The notes beneath the pieces were generated by a model. That model worked only from the letters and a program-made list of their open reading frames with translations, had not been told where the DNA came from and did no database searches. A DNA stretch of 61,966 nucleotides, from contig CAWUIO010000026.1 in assembly GCA_963922455.1 (NCBI GenBank), forward strand, positions 1 through 61,966, read 5' to 3'. A program made the position numbers and the translations under genes. Shown here one piece after another: positions 33,008 to 42,348 of the stretch (position 1 is its first letter; the number at the start of each line of letters is the position of its first letter). The DNA is from CAWUIO01 sp963922455. GTDB lineage: Bacteria; Bacteroidota; Bacteroidia; Cytophagales; Microscillaceae.

Positions 33008-33039
33008 GCAAATTTAGAACAATCATGCTAATTTGCAAA
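33008..33039 (-). promoter_or_regulatory. Consensus promoter with overlapping TetR-type operator
   Basis: On the minus strand TTTG (33036-33039), a 19-bp spacer and TAAATTTG (33009-33016) make the full Bacteroidota -33/-7 pattern, directed at the gene at 32153. GCAAATTTAG (33008-33017) and CTAATTTGC (33028-33036) form an imperfect inverted repeat that covers both elements; a repressor bound there would block transcription. Confidence 0.65.
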
Positions 33040-33070
33040 CAATAATAGCACAATCTTACTAATTTTTAGG

Positions 33071-33694
33071 ATGAAGTTAAAAGAAAAGATAATTATTAAG
33101 GCGGTGGAGTTATTTCACGAAAAGGGTTTATCCACGGTCTCCATTAATCAGATAGCCGCTGCTTTGAATATAAGCACCGGCAACCTAACCTATCATTTCA
33201 AGACCAAAGCCATCTTGATAAAAGAAATATATGCGAAAATGGATGCTGACTCTCAGGATTTTATCAAACTGGAAGGATACCTGACCCTAAATGATTTTAG
33301 GAAGATGATCGCAAACTTTCGGGATTTTATGGAAAAACATAGTTTCTTCTTCCACGACTTAGTCTTTATCCTTCGTAACTACCCGGAGGTGGGAAAATTA
33401 TACGAAAAAAGCAATTTAATGCGTCTTAGCCAAGGAAGAAAGATTTTTGATCACTACGTAAAAACGGGCAGAATGATCCTTGAGGAAGAAGGAATAAATT
33501 ATGACTTTTTAATCCATAACGTCTGGATGGTAGGGGCTTTCTGGAACACGCAAAGCAAAATATTCACTTCCAGCCCTCTGTTTGATAAACCCATGGATGT
33601 GGTAGATATGACCTGGTATATGATTTTGCCTTATCTTACTAAAAAAGGAAAAGAGGAGTACGAACAGATCAATGATTTCCTTACAATGCCGTAA
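33071..33694 (+). CDS. TetR-family transcriptional regulator
   Basis: A 207-residue regulator. The N-terminal helix-turn-helix is KAVELFHEKGLSTVSINQIA followed by AALNISTGNLTYHFKTKAIL, the classic TetR pattern. The C-terminal ~150 residues are a helical ligand-binding and dimerisation domain of no recognisable ligand class. It is divergent from the gene at 32153, with an inverted repeat in the shared region. Repeat copy 11 starts 3 bp after its stop codon. Confidence 0.93.
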   Translation: MKLKEKIIIKAVELFHEKGLSTVSINQIAAALNISTGNLTYHFKTKAILIKEIYAKMDADSQDFIKLEGYLTLNDFRKMIANFRDFMEKHSFFFHDLVFILRNYPEVGKLYEKSNLMRLSQGRKIFDHYVKTGRMILEEEGINYDFLIHNVWMVGAFWNTQSKIFTSSPLFDKPMDVVDMTWYMILPYLTKKGKEEYEQINDFLTMP

Positions 33695-33697
33695 GCT

Positions 33698-33827
33698 GGG
33701 GCTTCCCCGCGCAAATCAGGATTGCCTAGCTAAGAACAATCTTGCTTGCGCGGGTCGGGCTCTCACTACTCGCTGCCTTTCCCCCCGGGCCCACACGAGC
33801 TCAAACAGGCCGTTCCATCCCTAAGCC
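33698..33827 (-). repeat. Dispersed intergenic repeat, copy 11
   Basis: Reverse full copy, abutting the TetR stop codon (3 bp apart). Arms CCCGCGC/GCGCGGG, extended by AAGCAAGATTGTTC / inner pairing, give a longer stem than most copies. Confidence 0.92.
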
Positions 33828-33934
33828 ATTAAAAAACAGCATATTAGAAAATACACCCCTGAAAAACTTCCGTTCCTTGGCCCAAGGAGGCTCGTATATT
33901 TCCGCCCCAAGCAATTATTCTGTATATTACTCCT

Positions 33935-34780
33935 ATGTTTCGTGTCCAAGAAAGGTATACTGGGCCAGCGGGCGAAATACGGTACTCCGAAGCACCGCCC
34001 CAAGCCCGATTTGTGAACCGTACCCGGCGGGTGGCTCTAAAATACGTGGCCCAGGGGCTTGAACTATACCAGTACCGCCAACAAGAAATTGCGGTAAAGG
34101 CAGGGCATTGGATGTTACTGCCTAGTGATGAAAGTTTTGAAGCCCAGATACCTCAGCAAAGCCAGCAAACGGTGGGCCTGTGTATTGATTTATCGCTAGA
34201 CACCCGCTTAGAAATGGACTTGAATGCCTTGGGAACTTCCTTTTGGAGTGCCTGGGCCCTACCTCCCCTTCCCTATTCTCGAGTCCACGAGCAATTGATG
34301 GCAGGAATACAAAACCCAAGCCCCCCTTCTTCTGGCTACTGGGAAGACGTATTAATCCCTCAAATATGCTGTGAACTAGGAAAACATATGCAAAACCTGG
34401 GTGATTTTAAGGAAAGACTTCAAGGGCAAGCCAAAAAAACCAGCACCCAAAGGCATTTGATGGAAAAATTATGGCTGGCACAAAGCTACCTCCAGCAGCA
34501 TTTCCGAAGAAGCATTCGTCAACAAGAGCTGGCCCGTCACGTTCAACTTTCGCCCGACCATTTGCGGTATTGCTTTAAACGGGTTTTTAGCCTAAGCCCC
34601 GGAGAAATGCAGAAAAAACTCAGAATGGAAGAGGCCAAACGCATGTTAAAAGAAAAAAACCAATCCTTGAGCGATATTGCTTTTCAACTGGGATATACCG
34701 ACTTAGCCGCTTTTTCTCGTCAGTTTAAGCAATATTACCAGCAGAGTCCCTCCGAAGTACGAAAACAAGATCGAGGCTAA
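33935..34780 (+). CDS. AraC-family transcriptional regulator (1)
   Basis: A 281-residue regulator. The N-terminal ~165 residues form a cupin-like sensor region. The C-terminal HTH_18 pair is RQQELARHVQLSPDHLRYCF and SLSDIAFQLGYTDLAAFSRQ followed by FKQYYQQSPSEVRK. It is placed before a DUF885-type hydrolase on the same strand, 78 bp apart, but co-regulation is only a guess. No effector can be read. Confidence 0.93.
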   Translation: MFRVQERYTGPAGEIRYSEAPPQARFVNRTRRVALKYVAQGLELYQYRQQEIAVKAGHWMLLPSDESFEAQIPQQSQQTVGLCIDLSLDTRLEMDLNALGTSFWSAWALPPLPYSRVHEQLMAGIQNPSPPSSGYWEDVLIPQICCELGKHMQNLGDFKERLQGQAKKTSTQRHLMEKLWLAQSYLQQHFRRSIRQQELARHVQLSPDHLRYCFKRVFSLSPGEMQKKLRMEEAKRMLKEKNQSLSDIAFQLGYTDLAAFSRQFKQYYQQSPSEVRKQDRG

Positions 34781-34857
34781 AATTCCCGGGATTTTACAAA
34801 TTCTTCCCCCTGTATTTTCCGAATTTAGCCTTAACCAAACCATATGCCCTTACTATT

Positions 34858-36147
34858 GTGCGCCTTTTTATTCTTTTGCTCCTTTTACCCCAATTAGCTA
34901 CGTGTCAAACCCAAACTTGGGCCACTTGGATGGCCACATTGATTCCTGAACTCGAAGCCCTAGAAATCCCCCCCCTTCGCATTGCCTACCAAAATAACCT
35001 CCAAGCCATCCCAGCTTTGGATGACTTAGAAAAACAGGAAGCAGTCTTTACAAGGATCAAAGGACAACTGGCCCAGTATTCCCGAGAGGAGCTAAAGCCC
35101 CAAGAAAAATTAGCCTACGATATTCTTCAATACCAACTGGAACTGAATTCTGAGCGTTTGGCCCTGGAAAAACAATGGGCTCAAAACCCTCCCTCTACCA
35201 TACCAGAAGGGGGGCTCTCCCAAGTAGAAAACGGAAAGGCCTGGTATGCCTACTTTTTAAAAAAGTGGCTAGACAATGCGGTAAGTCCTGAAACTATGTT
35301 TGCATTTGGACAGCAAGAGATAGATCGGGTCAAAGCCCGGATGCGAACCTTACAGCAAGCCAGTGGTATGGACAGCTTAACCTATGCCCAGTATATCCAA
35401 AAAGATCGCTTTTATATCACTGAGCCAGCCCTCGTCCAAAAAACCTTGGAAGACTATGCTGAGCGGATGAAGCATTTGCTCCCTAAGCACTTTCCCGGAA
35501 TGGATAAAATCCCCCCCGCAATAATTGCCCGAGGTAGCAATATACGCCTCGCCCAAGTGCCAGGCTATTACAATGGCGGTACTTTTTACTACAATCTTTT
35601 TGATAAACCCTTTAATAAGAGACAAGTAGCCTTTTTGTACCTACACGAAGCTGTCCCGGGCCACCATTATGAAAGTATCTACCGACGGAACCATATACAA
35701 ACCCCATTGCAGAACCTTTTTTACACCACTGGGTATAGTGAGGGTTGGGCAGCGTATGTAGAAGATATCGCTTTGGAAATAGGCGCCTATGCCGGCCCCT
35801 ATGAAGAACTGGGCAAATGGGAATGGGATATCATCCGTTCGGTTCGGGTACCCTTGGATGTAGGATTGAACTACTTCGGCTGGTCTGATGACAAAGCCCT
35901 CAAATTTTGGCAAAAGCATATTACAGGCCAGGACGATATTGCCCGACGAGAAATTGCCCGAATGAAACGCTGGCCTTGCCAGGTAATTACTTATAAGTAT
36001 GGGGCCCGTAAGATTTGGCAATGGAAAACCCAGATGGAGCAAAAACCGGATTTTGACCTAAAAGAATTTCACCGACAGGTACTGTCCTATGGCCCTTTGC
36101 CCTTTTCTATTTTAGAAAAATTACTCTTGGCTACCCCCTCGGATTAA
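34858..36147 (+). CDS. DUF885-family metallopeptidase-like protein, GTG start
   Basis: A 429-residue exported protein (MRLFILLLLLPQLATC-Q at its N-terminus, possible lipoprotein). The family signature LYLHEAVPGHHYES (HExxxGHH) and GYSEGWAAYVEDIALEIGAY with the third ligand are present in the C-terminal half, as in zinc-dependent DUF885 peptidases. The frame begins with GTG at 34858; an ATG at 34844 in another frame reads only 17 codons. Substrates of this family are mostly unknown; peptide or amino-ester hydrolysis is inferred. Confidence 0.88.
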   Translation: MRLFILLLLLPQLATCQTQTWATWMATLIPELEALEIPPLRIAYQNNLQAIPALDDLEKQEAVFTRIKGQLAQYSREELKPQEKLAYDILQYQLELNSERLALEKQWAQNPPSTIPEGGLSQVENGKAWYAYFLKKWLDNAVSPETMFAFGQQEIDRVKARMRTLQQASGMDSLTYAQYIQKDRFYITEPALVQKTLEDYAERMKHLLPKHFPGMDKIPPAIIARGSNIRLAQVPGYYNGGTFYYNLFDKPFNKRQVAFLYLHEAVPGHHYESIYRRNHIQTPLQNLFYTTGYSEGWAAYVEDIALEIGAYAGPYEELGKWEWDIIRSVRVPLDVGLNYFGWSDDKALKFWQKHITGQDDIARREIARMKRWPCQVITYKYGARKIWQWKTQMEQKPDFDLKEFHRQVLSYGPLPFSILEKLLLATPSD

Positions 36148-36160
36148 TAAACCAATCTTT

Positions 36161-36291
36161 GGCTGAGGGATAGAGCGGCCTGTTTGAGCTCGTTGCGGGT
36201 AGTGGGCAGGCCAGCGAGTAGCGAAAGCCCGACCCCGGCGGCACTCCATGAAGCTATTAGCCGGATTTTGGCAGTCGCCGGGGGCAGCCCC
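36161..36291 (+). repeat. Dispersed intergenic repeat, copy 12
   Basis: Forward full copy, 13 bp after the DUF885 stop. Arms CCCCGGCG/CGCCGGGG and end GGGGCAGCCCC. It lies within the 180-bp gap to the alpha/beta hydrolase gene. Confidence 0.92.
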
Positions 36292-36327
36292 AAAAACACG
36301 AGACATACCCTTAAATTGTTATAAGTC

Positions 36328-37248
36328 ATGCGAAACGTATTACTACTTTTATTTTGCTACTGTAGCCTCACTTTTTGTACCCAGGCTCAAGACCTACGCT
36401 ATAAGCCAAAGGAAATGGTCAATGTGGCCTATCTCAGTCCGGAAGAAACGGTAGTGGATAGCCTTCAACAGCTCAATTTAGTGCTTCCGGAAGGAGCCCA
36501 AAACCCACCCCTTTTTCTTTGGATAGGTGGAGGGGCTTGGTCTTTTGTAAACCGGCACCAGGAAATGGACCTGGCCCGTCAATTTGCCCAGAGGGGGATC
36601 GCAGTAGCATCGGTAGGGCATCAATTGAGCCGCGGGCAGTTTTCGTCAAAAGCCAAAGTTAGTGGGGTAAAGCACCCGGCCCACGTACAAGATGTGGCTG
36701 CGGCCTTTGCTTGGCTTTACGAACACGCCGCCGAATACGGATATGATGCTCAGAATATTTTCGTGGGGGGCTTTTCTTCGGGAGCCCACTTGGCGGCTTT
36801 ATTGGCCATGGATGAACGTTATTTACAAAAACACGGACTCAAGCAAGCGAATATCCGGGCCATACTCCCCATTGCGGGGGCATACGATATTGGGGCCTAT
36901 TATGAGGTATTTTTGAACCATAAAGACCCGGAGGTACAAGCCATGGCCGAAACCCACGTAAAAGATGTTTTTGGGGAGGAGGCTGGCTTTACCAAGGCTT
37001 CGCTATCTAGCTATATCGATCAACTAAAAATCCCGATGCTTTTGGTATCAGAAGGAGGCTTATTTGCCTATACGCAAACTTTTGAGCAGCAAATCTGGGA
37101 GTCGGAGTATCGCCAATGTCAAATCTTACACGTGATGAACTTGGGCCATGGCGGGCTCTGGAAGGATTTGTCGCAAAACAATGACAGCCAGGCTAGAAAA
37201 GTGATGGTCGATTTTATCCGACGAAACGTAGGGCAAAAAGCCGAATAG
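36328..37248 (+). CDS. Secreted alpha/beta-hydrolase (carboxylesterase/lipase type)
   Basis: A 306-residue protein with a signal peptide ending TFCTQAQ. The nucleophile elbow is GGFSSGAHLAALL (GxSxG), the oxyanion-hole motif is WIGGGAWSF, and MNLGHGGLW near residue 270 supplies the catalytic His. This is the BD-FAE/esterase-lipase type of alpha/beta-hydrolase. The upstream DUF885 gene is on the same strand but separated by a repeat copy, so cotranscription is unlikely. Confidence 0.9.
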   Translation: MRNVLLLLFCYCSLTFCTQAQDLRYKPKEMVNVAYLSPEETVVDSLQQLNLVLPEGAQNPPLFLWIGGGAWSFVNRHQEMDLARQFAQRGIAVASVGHQLSRGQFSSKAKVSGVKHPAHVQDVAAAFAWLYEHAAEYGYDAQNIFVGGFSSGAHLAALLAMDERYLQKHGLKQANIRAILPIAGAYDIGAYYEVFLNHKDPEVQAMAETHVKDVFGEEAGFTKASLSSYIDQLKIPMLLVSEGGLFAYTQTFEQQIWESEYRQCQILHVMNLGHGGLWKDLSQNNDSQARKVMVDFIRRNVGQKAE

Positions 37249-37256
37249 TACGAAGG

Positions 37257-37280
37257 CTGGGTAGCTTGTTTCCTACCCAG
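37257..37280. terminator. Hairpin between convergent genes
   Basis: CTGGGTAG and CTACCCAG form a perfect 8-bp stem with an 8-nt loop between stop codons at 37248 and 37293. There is no T-run, so termination is likely weak or factor-dependent. Confidence 0.5.
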
Positions 37281-37292
37281 ACTTGCCTGCTC

Positions 37293-39941
37293 TTATTCAT
37301 TGCGCAGCGATTCGACCGGATTTGCCCTAGCGGCTTTCATGGATTGAAAACTAATGGTAAAGAGGGCGATAACAAAAGCCATGAGGCCGGGAAGGGCAAA
37401 CATCCACCACTGAAGGCTGATGCGATAGGCGTAGTCTTCCAGCCAACGATGCATAAAATACCAGGCAAAGGGAACGGCCAAAACAAAGCCCCAGGCTACC
37501 ATTTTCATAAAATCCCGGGCTAAAACCTGGACGATACTCTCGATCGATGCCCCTAGTACTTTGCGAATACCAATTTCCTTGGTACGCTGCTTGGCACTGA
37601 TGGCCGCTAAGCCGAAAAGTCCCAAGGATGCAATCAAGACCGAAAGCACGGTAAAAAAGCCAAACATTTCTCCCAGCTTTTGGTCGGTTTTATAGAGCTG
37701 GTCAAAACGTTCGTCTAAAAAGGAGTACTCAAAAGGATACACGGTATGGGCTTGGACAATAGCCTCGATGCGGTTTAAGGTTTGGCTTAGATTTTCGGGC
37801 CGCACCTTCACCGAGATAAAACGGAAATAATCTCCTTGTAAAAACAGCATCAAGGGTTCAATAGGCTGATGCAGGCTGTGCATGTGAAAGTCTTGTACCA
37901 CGCCTATGATTTCAGTGCTCGGGATGCTATCTCCATACCGAGAAAATTTACGACCCACGGCTTCTTCCAGGTTCCAACCCAGGGCTTTGAGCGTGGTTTC
38001 ATTGACGATTACCCGCTTTTCGGCATCTTGGGGGTAGTCGGGAGAAAAATCACGACCCGCTAAAAGCTTGATCCCAAACACCTTTAAAAAATCATAGCCG
38101 ATGCTATTCCGGTAAATGGCAATTTCCTGCTTTTGGGTACTATCCGTAGGGCCTTGCTCGATGAGCGAACTAGAATCTATATTGGTAGGTAAAGCATCTG
38201 AGCTGGTAAGGGATACTACCTGAGGTTCTTTTTGGATTTCCTCGGCAATCACCGCGTATTTTTTACGGATCTGAGCATCCTGCACAAAGATGTTTATAAT
38301 ATGCTCCCGATCATAGCCTAACTCTTTGTTTTGTACATACTCGGACTGACGATAGATCACTAGACTGCTGATAATCAACACAATAGAGCAAGCATACTGA
38401 GCGATAACCAATATTTTTTGGATACCCAAACCACTCAGCTTTCGGCCCAATTTCCCTTTGATCACCACGTGGGGCTTCAAGGAAGACATAAAAAAAGCCG
38501 GATAACTCCCGGAGATCAGGGCAACGGCGAGGATAATAAGCAATACCCCCCCCAAGGACCTAACTTGGTAGAGATCCCAAATTAGTAAATCCCGGTCCAG
38601 CATCGCCGAGAATAAGGGCAGTACCAGTTGTACCAGCAGCAAAGCCAAGACAAAGGCCAATAAGGTAATAAGAAAAGACTCTCCCAAGAATTGCCCGATA
38701 AGCTGCCCTCGGGTGGCCCCGATTACTTTACGCAAGCCGACTTCCCGGGCCCTGCGGATGGAGCGGGCAATGGCCAGGTTCATATAATTGATGCAGGCTA
38801 ACAAGAGTACCACCAGGGCTATGATGCTGAAAATCTGTATATATTGTCGATTGCCTTTCAAGCCAAAGTCGAAATTAATACCAGCCTCAAAATGAAAATC
38901 GCTTAATCTCTGGACAAGAAATGAGATATTAAAGGGAAAATCCTCGTCTTTTGGTTTGTATTTTTCAAGCAAAGCCGGAAACTTGGCCTCAAGTTGACGT
39001 ATAGAAGCTCCTGCTTTTAACGTGAAAAAAGTATGGTAGGAGTTATTTTCCCAGGTGTGTTCACTATCTTCTTGGGTATCCCGCTTATATCCACCGCTCC
39101 CCAGGATACTGCTCACAAATGTAAATTGCAATGAACTCTCTCGGGGTAAGTCGGCAATCAGCCCCGTCACGGTAAATCGTTTCTCCTGGTTATGAACCTT
39201 GACATCGATAGTTTTCCCTATCGGATCTCCTTGGCCAAAGATCTTCCTGGATAAGGATTGCGTGATCACTATATTGGAGGGGTCTTGTAAGGCTTGTGAA
39301 GCCTCTCCCTGAATAAAATCAAACTTAAACACTTCAAAAAAAGAAGGATCGGCGTTGAGTCCTTCTTCCCAGAATCCTACTTCTTTGTAGTTAATCAGGT
39401 ATTTTGGGGTTTGAAACGTGGTAGCCGTCTCCACTTCGGGATACTCTTTGATAAGGGTCCGGCTCAAGGGAGCGGGAGTAAGCGCAAAGTAATCACTACC
39501 CAAGTAGGTATTACCTTCTTGCCTTTGATAGACCCGGTATACCCGGTCAGCGTCCGGCACAAATTGATCGTATGAAAACTCGTGTTGTACATACATAAAA
39601 ATCAATACAAAACTACATAGCCCCACGGCCAGTCCGCTAATATTGAGAAAGGAATACAGTTTTTGCCTTAATAGGTTTCTCCAGGCAATTTTAAAATAGT
39701 TTTTATACATAGGTAATGGGTTATATGGATACAGATCTTTCACCGAACGAATCAAATTGGGACGGACTAAGGAAAGTACTTCCCAAACAAATCGGCGCCG
39801 GGCTCGTCGAGGGCCCATATCTTCTACCAGTATTTCAAATCGCTCCCATAAGTCACCCTCGATATCTTCCAAATAATCGGGATGGCAAAACCAGCGAAAA
39901 AAACGAAGTAGTAAGGCGGAAGGCTGGGGTTTGTCAGACAT
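37293..39941 (-). CDS. FtsX/MacB-type ABC transporter permease with permease-prefix domain
   Basis: An 882-residue permease. The N-terminal ~75 residues (LLRFFRWFCHPDYLEDIEGD, LWERFEILVEDMG) are the PadR-linked permease-prefix domain. Two MacB-like periplasmic domains and two FtsX bundles follow, with REVGLRKVIGATRGQLIGQF and KEIGIRKVLGASIESIVQVL as the conserved FtsX cytoplasmic motifs. Such proteins usually export peptides, lipids or antibiotics; the substrate is unknown and no ATPase gene is nearby. The PadR gene stop lies 7 bp before the ATG at 39941 used here (GTG at 39947 is possible). Confidence 0.93.
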   Translation of the reverse strand: MSDKPQPSALLLRFFRWFCHPDYLEDIEGDLWERFEILVEDMGPRRARRRFVWEVLSLVRPNLIRSVKDLYPYNPLPMYKNYFKIAWRNLLRQKLYSFLNISGLAVGLCSFVLIFMYVQHEFSYDQFVPDADRVYRVYQRQEGNTYLGSDYFALTPAPLSRTLIKEYPEVETATTFQTPKYLINYKEVGFWEEGLNADPSFFEVFKFDFIQGEASQALQDPSNIVITQSLSRKIFGQGDPIGKTIDVKVHNQEKRFTVTGLIADLPRESSLQFTFVSSILGSGGYKRDTQEDSEHTWENNSYHTFFTLKAGASIRQLEAKFPALLEKYKPKDEDFPFNISFLVQRLSDFHFEAGINFDFGLKGNRQYIQIFSIIALVVLLLACINYMNLAIARSIRRAREVGLRKVIGATRGQLIGQFLGESFLITLLAFVLALLLVQLVLPLFSAMLDRDLLIWDLYQVRSLGGVLLIILAVALISGSYPAFFMSSLKPHVVIKGKLGRKLSGLGIQKILVIAQYACSIVLIISSLVIYRQSEYVQNKELGYDREHIINIFVQDAQIRKKYAVIAEEIQKEPQVVSLTSSDALPTNIDSSSLIEQGPTDSTQKQEIAIYRNSIGYDFLKVFGIKLLAGRDFSPDYPQDAEKRVIVNETTLKALGWNLEEAVGRKFSRYGDSIPSTEIIGVVQDFHMHSLHQPIEPLMLFLQGDYFRFISVKVRPENLSQTLNRIEAIVQAHTVYPFEYSFLDERFDQLYKTDQKLGEMFGFFTVLSVLIASLGLFGLAAISAKQRTKEIGIRKVLGASIESIVQVLARDFMKMVAWGFVLAVPFAWYFMHRWLEDYAYRISLQWWMFALPGLMAFVIALFTISFQSMKAARANPVESLRNE

Positions 39942-39947
39942 ACACAC

Positions 39948-40277
39948 TCATGCGTTAAAAGCTATGTTAGGGATGGCATTCCAGAGTTGGAGCCTTTGTT
40001 CTTTGGTTTCCTGGAGCACTTGCATGCCAAAATTGCTCACCGTAAAAAACCGCTTTCGTTTCCCCCCCCGGGCCTGGGTTGCTTCGCCAAATTCGGAGTG
40101 GAGATAGCCTTTGTCTTCCAAGCGCCTCAAAACGGTTTGTAAGGAGCCAATACTCACTTTACGGCCCAGCCTTTCTTCAATTTCTCCCAAAATGGCTACT
40201 CCATAGGCCTTTCCGTGCAAAATAGCGACCGTGAGCATGACGATTTCTTCAAATTCTCCCAGATGATATTTACTCAT
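39948..40277 (-). CDS. PadR-family transcriptional regulator
   Basis: A 109-residue winged-helix regulator. The visible motifs are MLTVAILHGKAYGVAILGEI, EERLGRKVSIGSLQTVLRRL and EDKGYLHSEFGEATQARGGK, with GGKRKRFF in the wing. It is translated just before the permease gene, which carries the matching permease-prefix domain, so it almost certainly regulates that operon. Two identical 25-bp direct repeats lie directly upstream. Confidence 0.94.
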   Translation of the reverse strand: MSKYHLGEFEEIVMLTVAILHGKAYGVAILGEIEERLGRKVSIGSLQTVLRRLEDKGYLHSEFGEATQARGGKRKRFFTVSNFGMQVLQETKEQRLQLWNAIPNIAFNA

Positions 40278-40286
40278 GCGATTATA

Positions 40287-40352
40287 TTTACCTTAAATGT
40301 ATATAATATAATTCAAAATCCCATGTTTTTACCTTAAATGTATATAATATAA
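40287..40352 (-). promoter_or_regulatory. PadR operator candidates: two identical 25-bp direct repeats
   Basis: TTTACCTTAAATGTATATAA plus TATAA occurs at 40287-40311 and again at 40328-40352, a 41-bp period (about four helical turns). Each contains the palindrome TATAT-A-ATATA. They begin 10 bp upstream of the padR start, as expected for autoregulation by dimers on the same face. Confidence 0.7.
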
Positions 40353-40388
40353 AGCCCTTATTTTCTATCCGGGGGCTAATTGCGTTTA

Positions 40389-40518
40389 GGGGCTGCCCCC
40401 GGCGGTCAAGTATTTGCCTTGATGTCCCTGAAGTGCCGCCGGGGTCGGGCTTTCGCTACTCGCTGCCTTTCCCCGCCGGGCCTTTACGAGCTCAAACAGG
40501 CCGCTCTATCCCTCAGCC
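40389..40518 (-). repeat. Dispersed intergenic repeat, copy 13
   Basis: Reverse full copy with arms CCCCGGCGG/CCGCCGGGG. It shares the loop segment TTGCCTTGATGTCC with copy 7. It lies between divergent genes (padR and the gene at 40670). Confidence 0.92.
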
Positions 40519-40669
40519 AATGCCTAAAGCCTGATGAGAGGTTTTTGATTACTGAGGAAATTAATAAAAAAACGCCCATTTTATACCCGAAAACTATTAC
40601 AAGATCCTGGCTAAATACGTATACATTAGTATCGCAATCCTATTCAACTAATTAAACCAAGATTCACGC

Positions 40670-42187
40670 ATGCGTACTATAATCACCTCTTTCCTAATGC
40701 TCGGTTTTCTGAGCCCCGGTCTTATGGCCCAGATTTCCTTTGAGAAGCGAATCGAGCTAGAGCTGGTAGACGGATACTACGGGGAAAGGATTTTTGAGTT
40801 TGACCAACTCGGATTCCTGCTCCGTTCGGCCATGGTAAAAGCCGATGGCCCCAAACGTGATTGGAAATACGTACACTACAATACCGATCTGGAAGCCGGA
40901 GAAACCATCCAAGTTACCTTAGATAAAAAGCTAAACCCCGACGAAACTTACACCTCGGGCTCTTGGATGCATACCCTATTCAAAACCCGCAAGGGGCGCT
41001 TTGCCATCGTCAGCATTGATGTTAAAACTCTGGAAGTTACCCAGATAGAAGGAGAAATGCCTAAAAAATCTTGGATCAGCGAAATGGGTATCCTGGGAGA
41101 TCGGGCCTATATGAAAACCAGTATCAAGGGGAAACCATTCCTCTTTGTGGTTAACTGGAAGACGGGTAAACAAAAACTTCGTCCCATTACCCTCCAAGGC
41201 TTCCGTCCCAACCAAATCAGTCTCAATGATTTTCAAATCCTGGATGAAACCCAGGAGATTATGCTGTTTACCCGCATCCAAATTGCCAAAAAAGCCAGTG
41301 ATATCTATGTTATTCAGGTCAACGAAGAAGGCGAAAACCAACTTGTCTACAATCTGACCCAAAATACCAGCCGTAACATCATCAACCTATCGGCCCGAAA
41401 TGCGGGACAAGGCAATTATATCTTCACGGGTACCTATAATGAGGCTAATCATAAGGGATCGACCGGAATTTTCATTTGCCAAGCCAAGGGAAGTGAATTA
41501 GACTTTATTGAGTTTCATCCCTATCTCGACTTAGACAACTTCTTATCCTATCTTCCAGAAAAACGCAAAGAGCGCATAGAAAAAAAGAAAGCTCGTAAAG
41601 AATCTCAGGGGAAAGAAATGAAGATCCGCTACCGTCTGGCTGACCATGACATCATTACCTTGAAGGATGGCTACCAGCTCTTGGGTGAAGCTTATTACCC
41701 TACCTATCGAACGGAGTCCTATCAAACCACGCAAACCATAAACGGACGCACCCGCACCGTGACCCAATCTCGTCAGGTATTTGACGGCTATCAATATACC
41801 CACGCCCTACTAGCCAAGTTTGATTTTCAAGGCAAGCTCCTGTGGGATCAGACTTTCGAGATGTGGCCGGCTTACAAGCCCTATTCGGTAACCCGCTTTA
41901 TTAACATTGTCAATCAAAATGAAGAGCAGATCAAATTGGTGTTTTCCAACCGGAGTCGTATTGTTAGCAAAATATTTGGCCGCGAGGGCCAAGTACTCCA
42001 GGATATTGAGTCCGAGCCCATTGAGTCCCTCTACGAATCGGATAAATACAAGTGGACGGCTTCCACCATTGACTACTGGTACGATAATTACTTCCTGGCC
42101 TACGGACGCCAAAAGATCAAAAATAAGGATGACGACAATGTAAAACGGAAGCGGAAGGTGTACTTTATAAGTAAAATCAAGTATTAA
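40670..42187 (+). CDS. Secreted protein of unknown function
   Basis: A 505-residue protein with a signal peptide ending GLMA-Q. No recognised domain; beta-rich with a Lys-rich segment at about 300-320 (KRKERIEKKKARKESQGKEM) and YYPTYRTESYQTT near residue 345. The spacing of YIFTGTYNE- and TWEF-like strands resembles beta-propeller proteins, but I do not see a repeat signature strong enough to claim it. Its stop codon TAA is also the target-site copy of the MITE that follows. Confidence 0.7.
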   Translation: MRTIITSFLMLGFLSPGLMAQISFEKRIELELVDGYYGERIFEFDQLGFLLRSAMVKADGPKRDWKYVHYNTDLEAGETIQVTLDKKLNPDETYTSGSWMHTLFKTRKGRFAIVSIDVKTLEVTQIEGEMPKKSWISEMGILGDRAYMKTSIKGKPFLFVVNWKTGKQKLRPITLQGFRPNQISLNDFQILDETQEIMLFTRIQIAKKASDIYVIQVNEEGENQLVYNLTQNTSRNIINLSARNAGQGNYIFTGTYNEANHKGSTGIFICQAKGSELDFIEFHPYLDLDNFLSYLPEKRKERIEKKKARKESQGKEMKIRYRLADHDIITLKDGYQLLGEAYYPTYRTESYQTTQTINGRTRTVTQSRQVFDGYQYTHALLAKFDFQGKLLWDQTFEMWPAYKPYSVTRFINIVNQNEEQIKLVFSNRSRIVSKIFGREGQVLQDIESEPIESLYESDKYKWTASTIDYWYDNYFLAYGRQKIKNKDDDNVKRKRKVYFISKIKY

Positions 42188-42348
42188 GAAACTGTTTAAG
42201 TTTAGTTTTTGTCGGCGAAAAGGGTCAGTTTTGGGTTCTGATGAAATCAAATTGGGAGCGCATAGCAGCGCTATGGGCGAGGAATTTGATGAAATCAGGT
42301 TCCATAAATGGCCCTTTGCAGCCCATATAATTAAATTTAAACAGTTTC
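42188..42348. mobile_element. 161-bp MITE-like element with 17-bp terminal inverted repeats
   Basis: Starts GAAACTGTTTAAGTTTA and ends TAAATTTAAACAGTTTC, matching inversely at 16 of 17 positions. TAA on each side (42185-42187 and 42349-42351) is a 3-bp target duplication of the IS5-like type. It has two copies of TGATGAAATCA and a central hairpin CATAGC-AGC-GCTATG, with most of the element folding on itself. No transposase is present. Confidence 0.8.
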
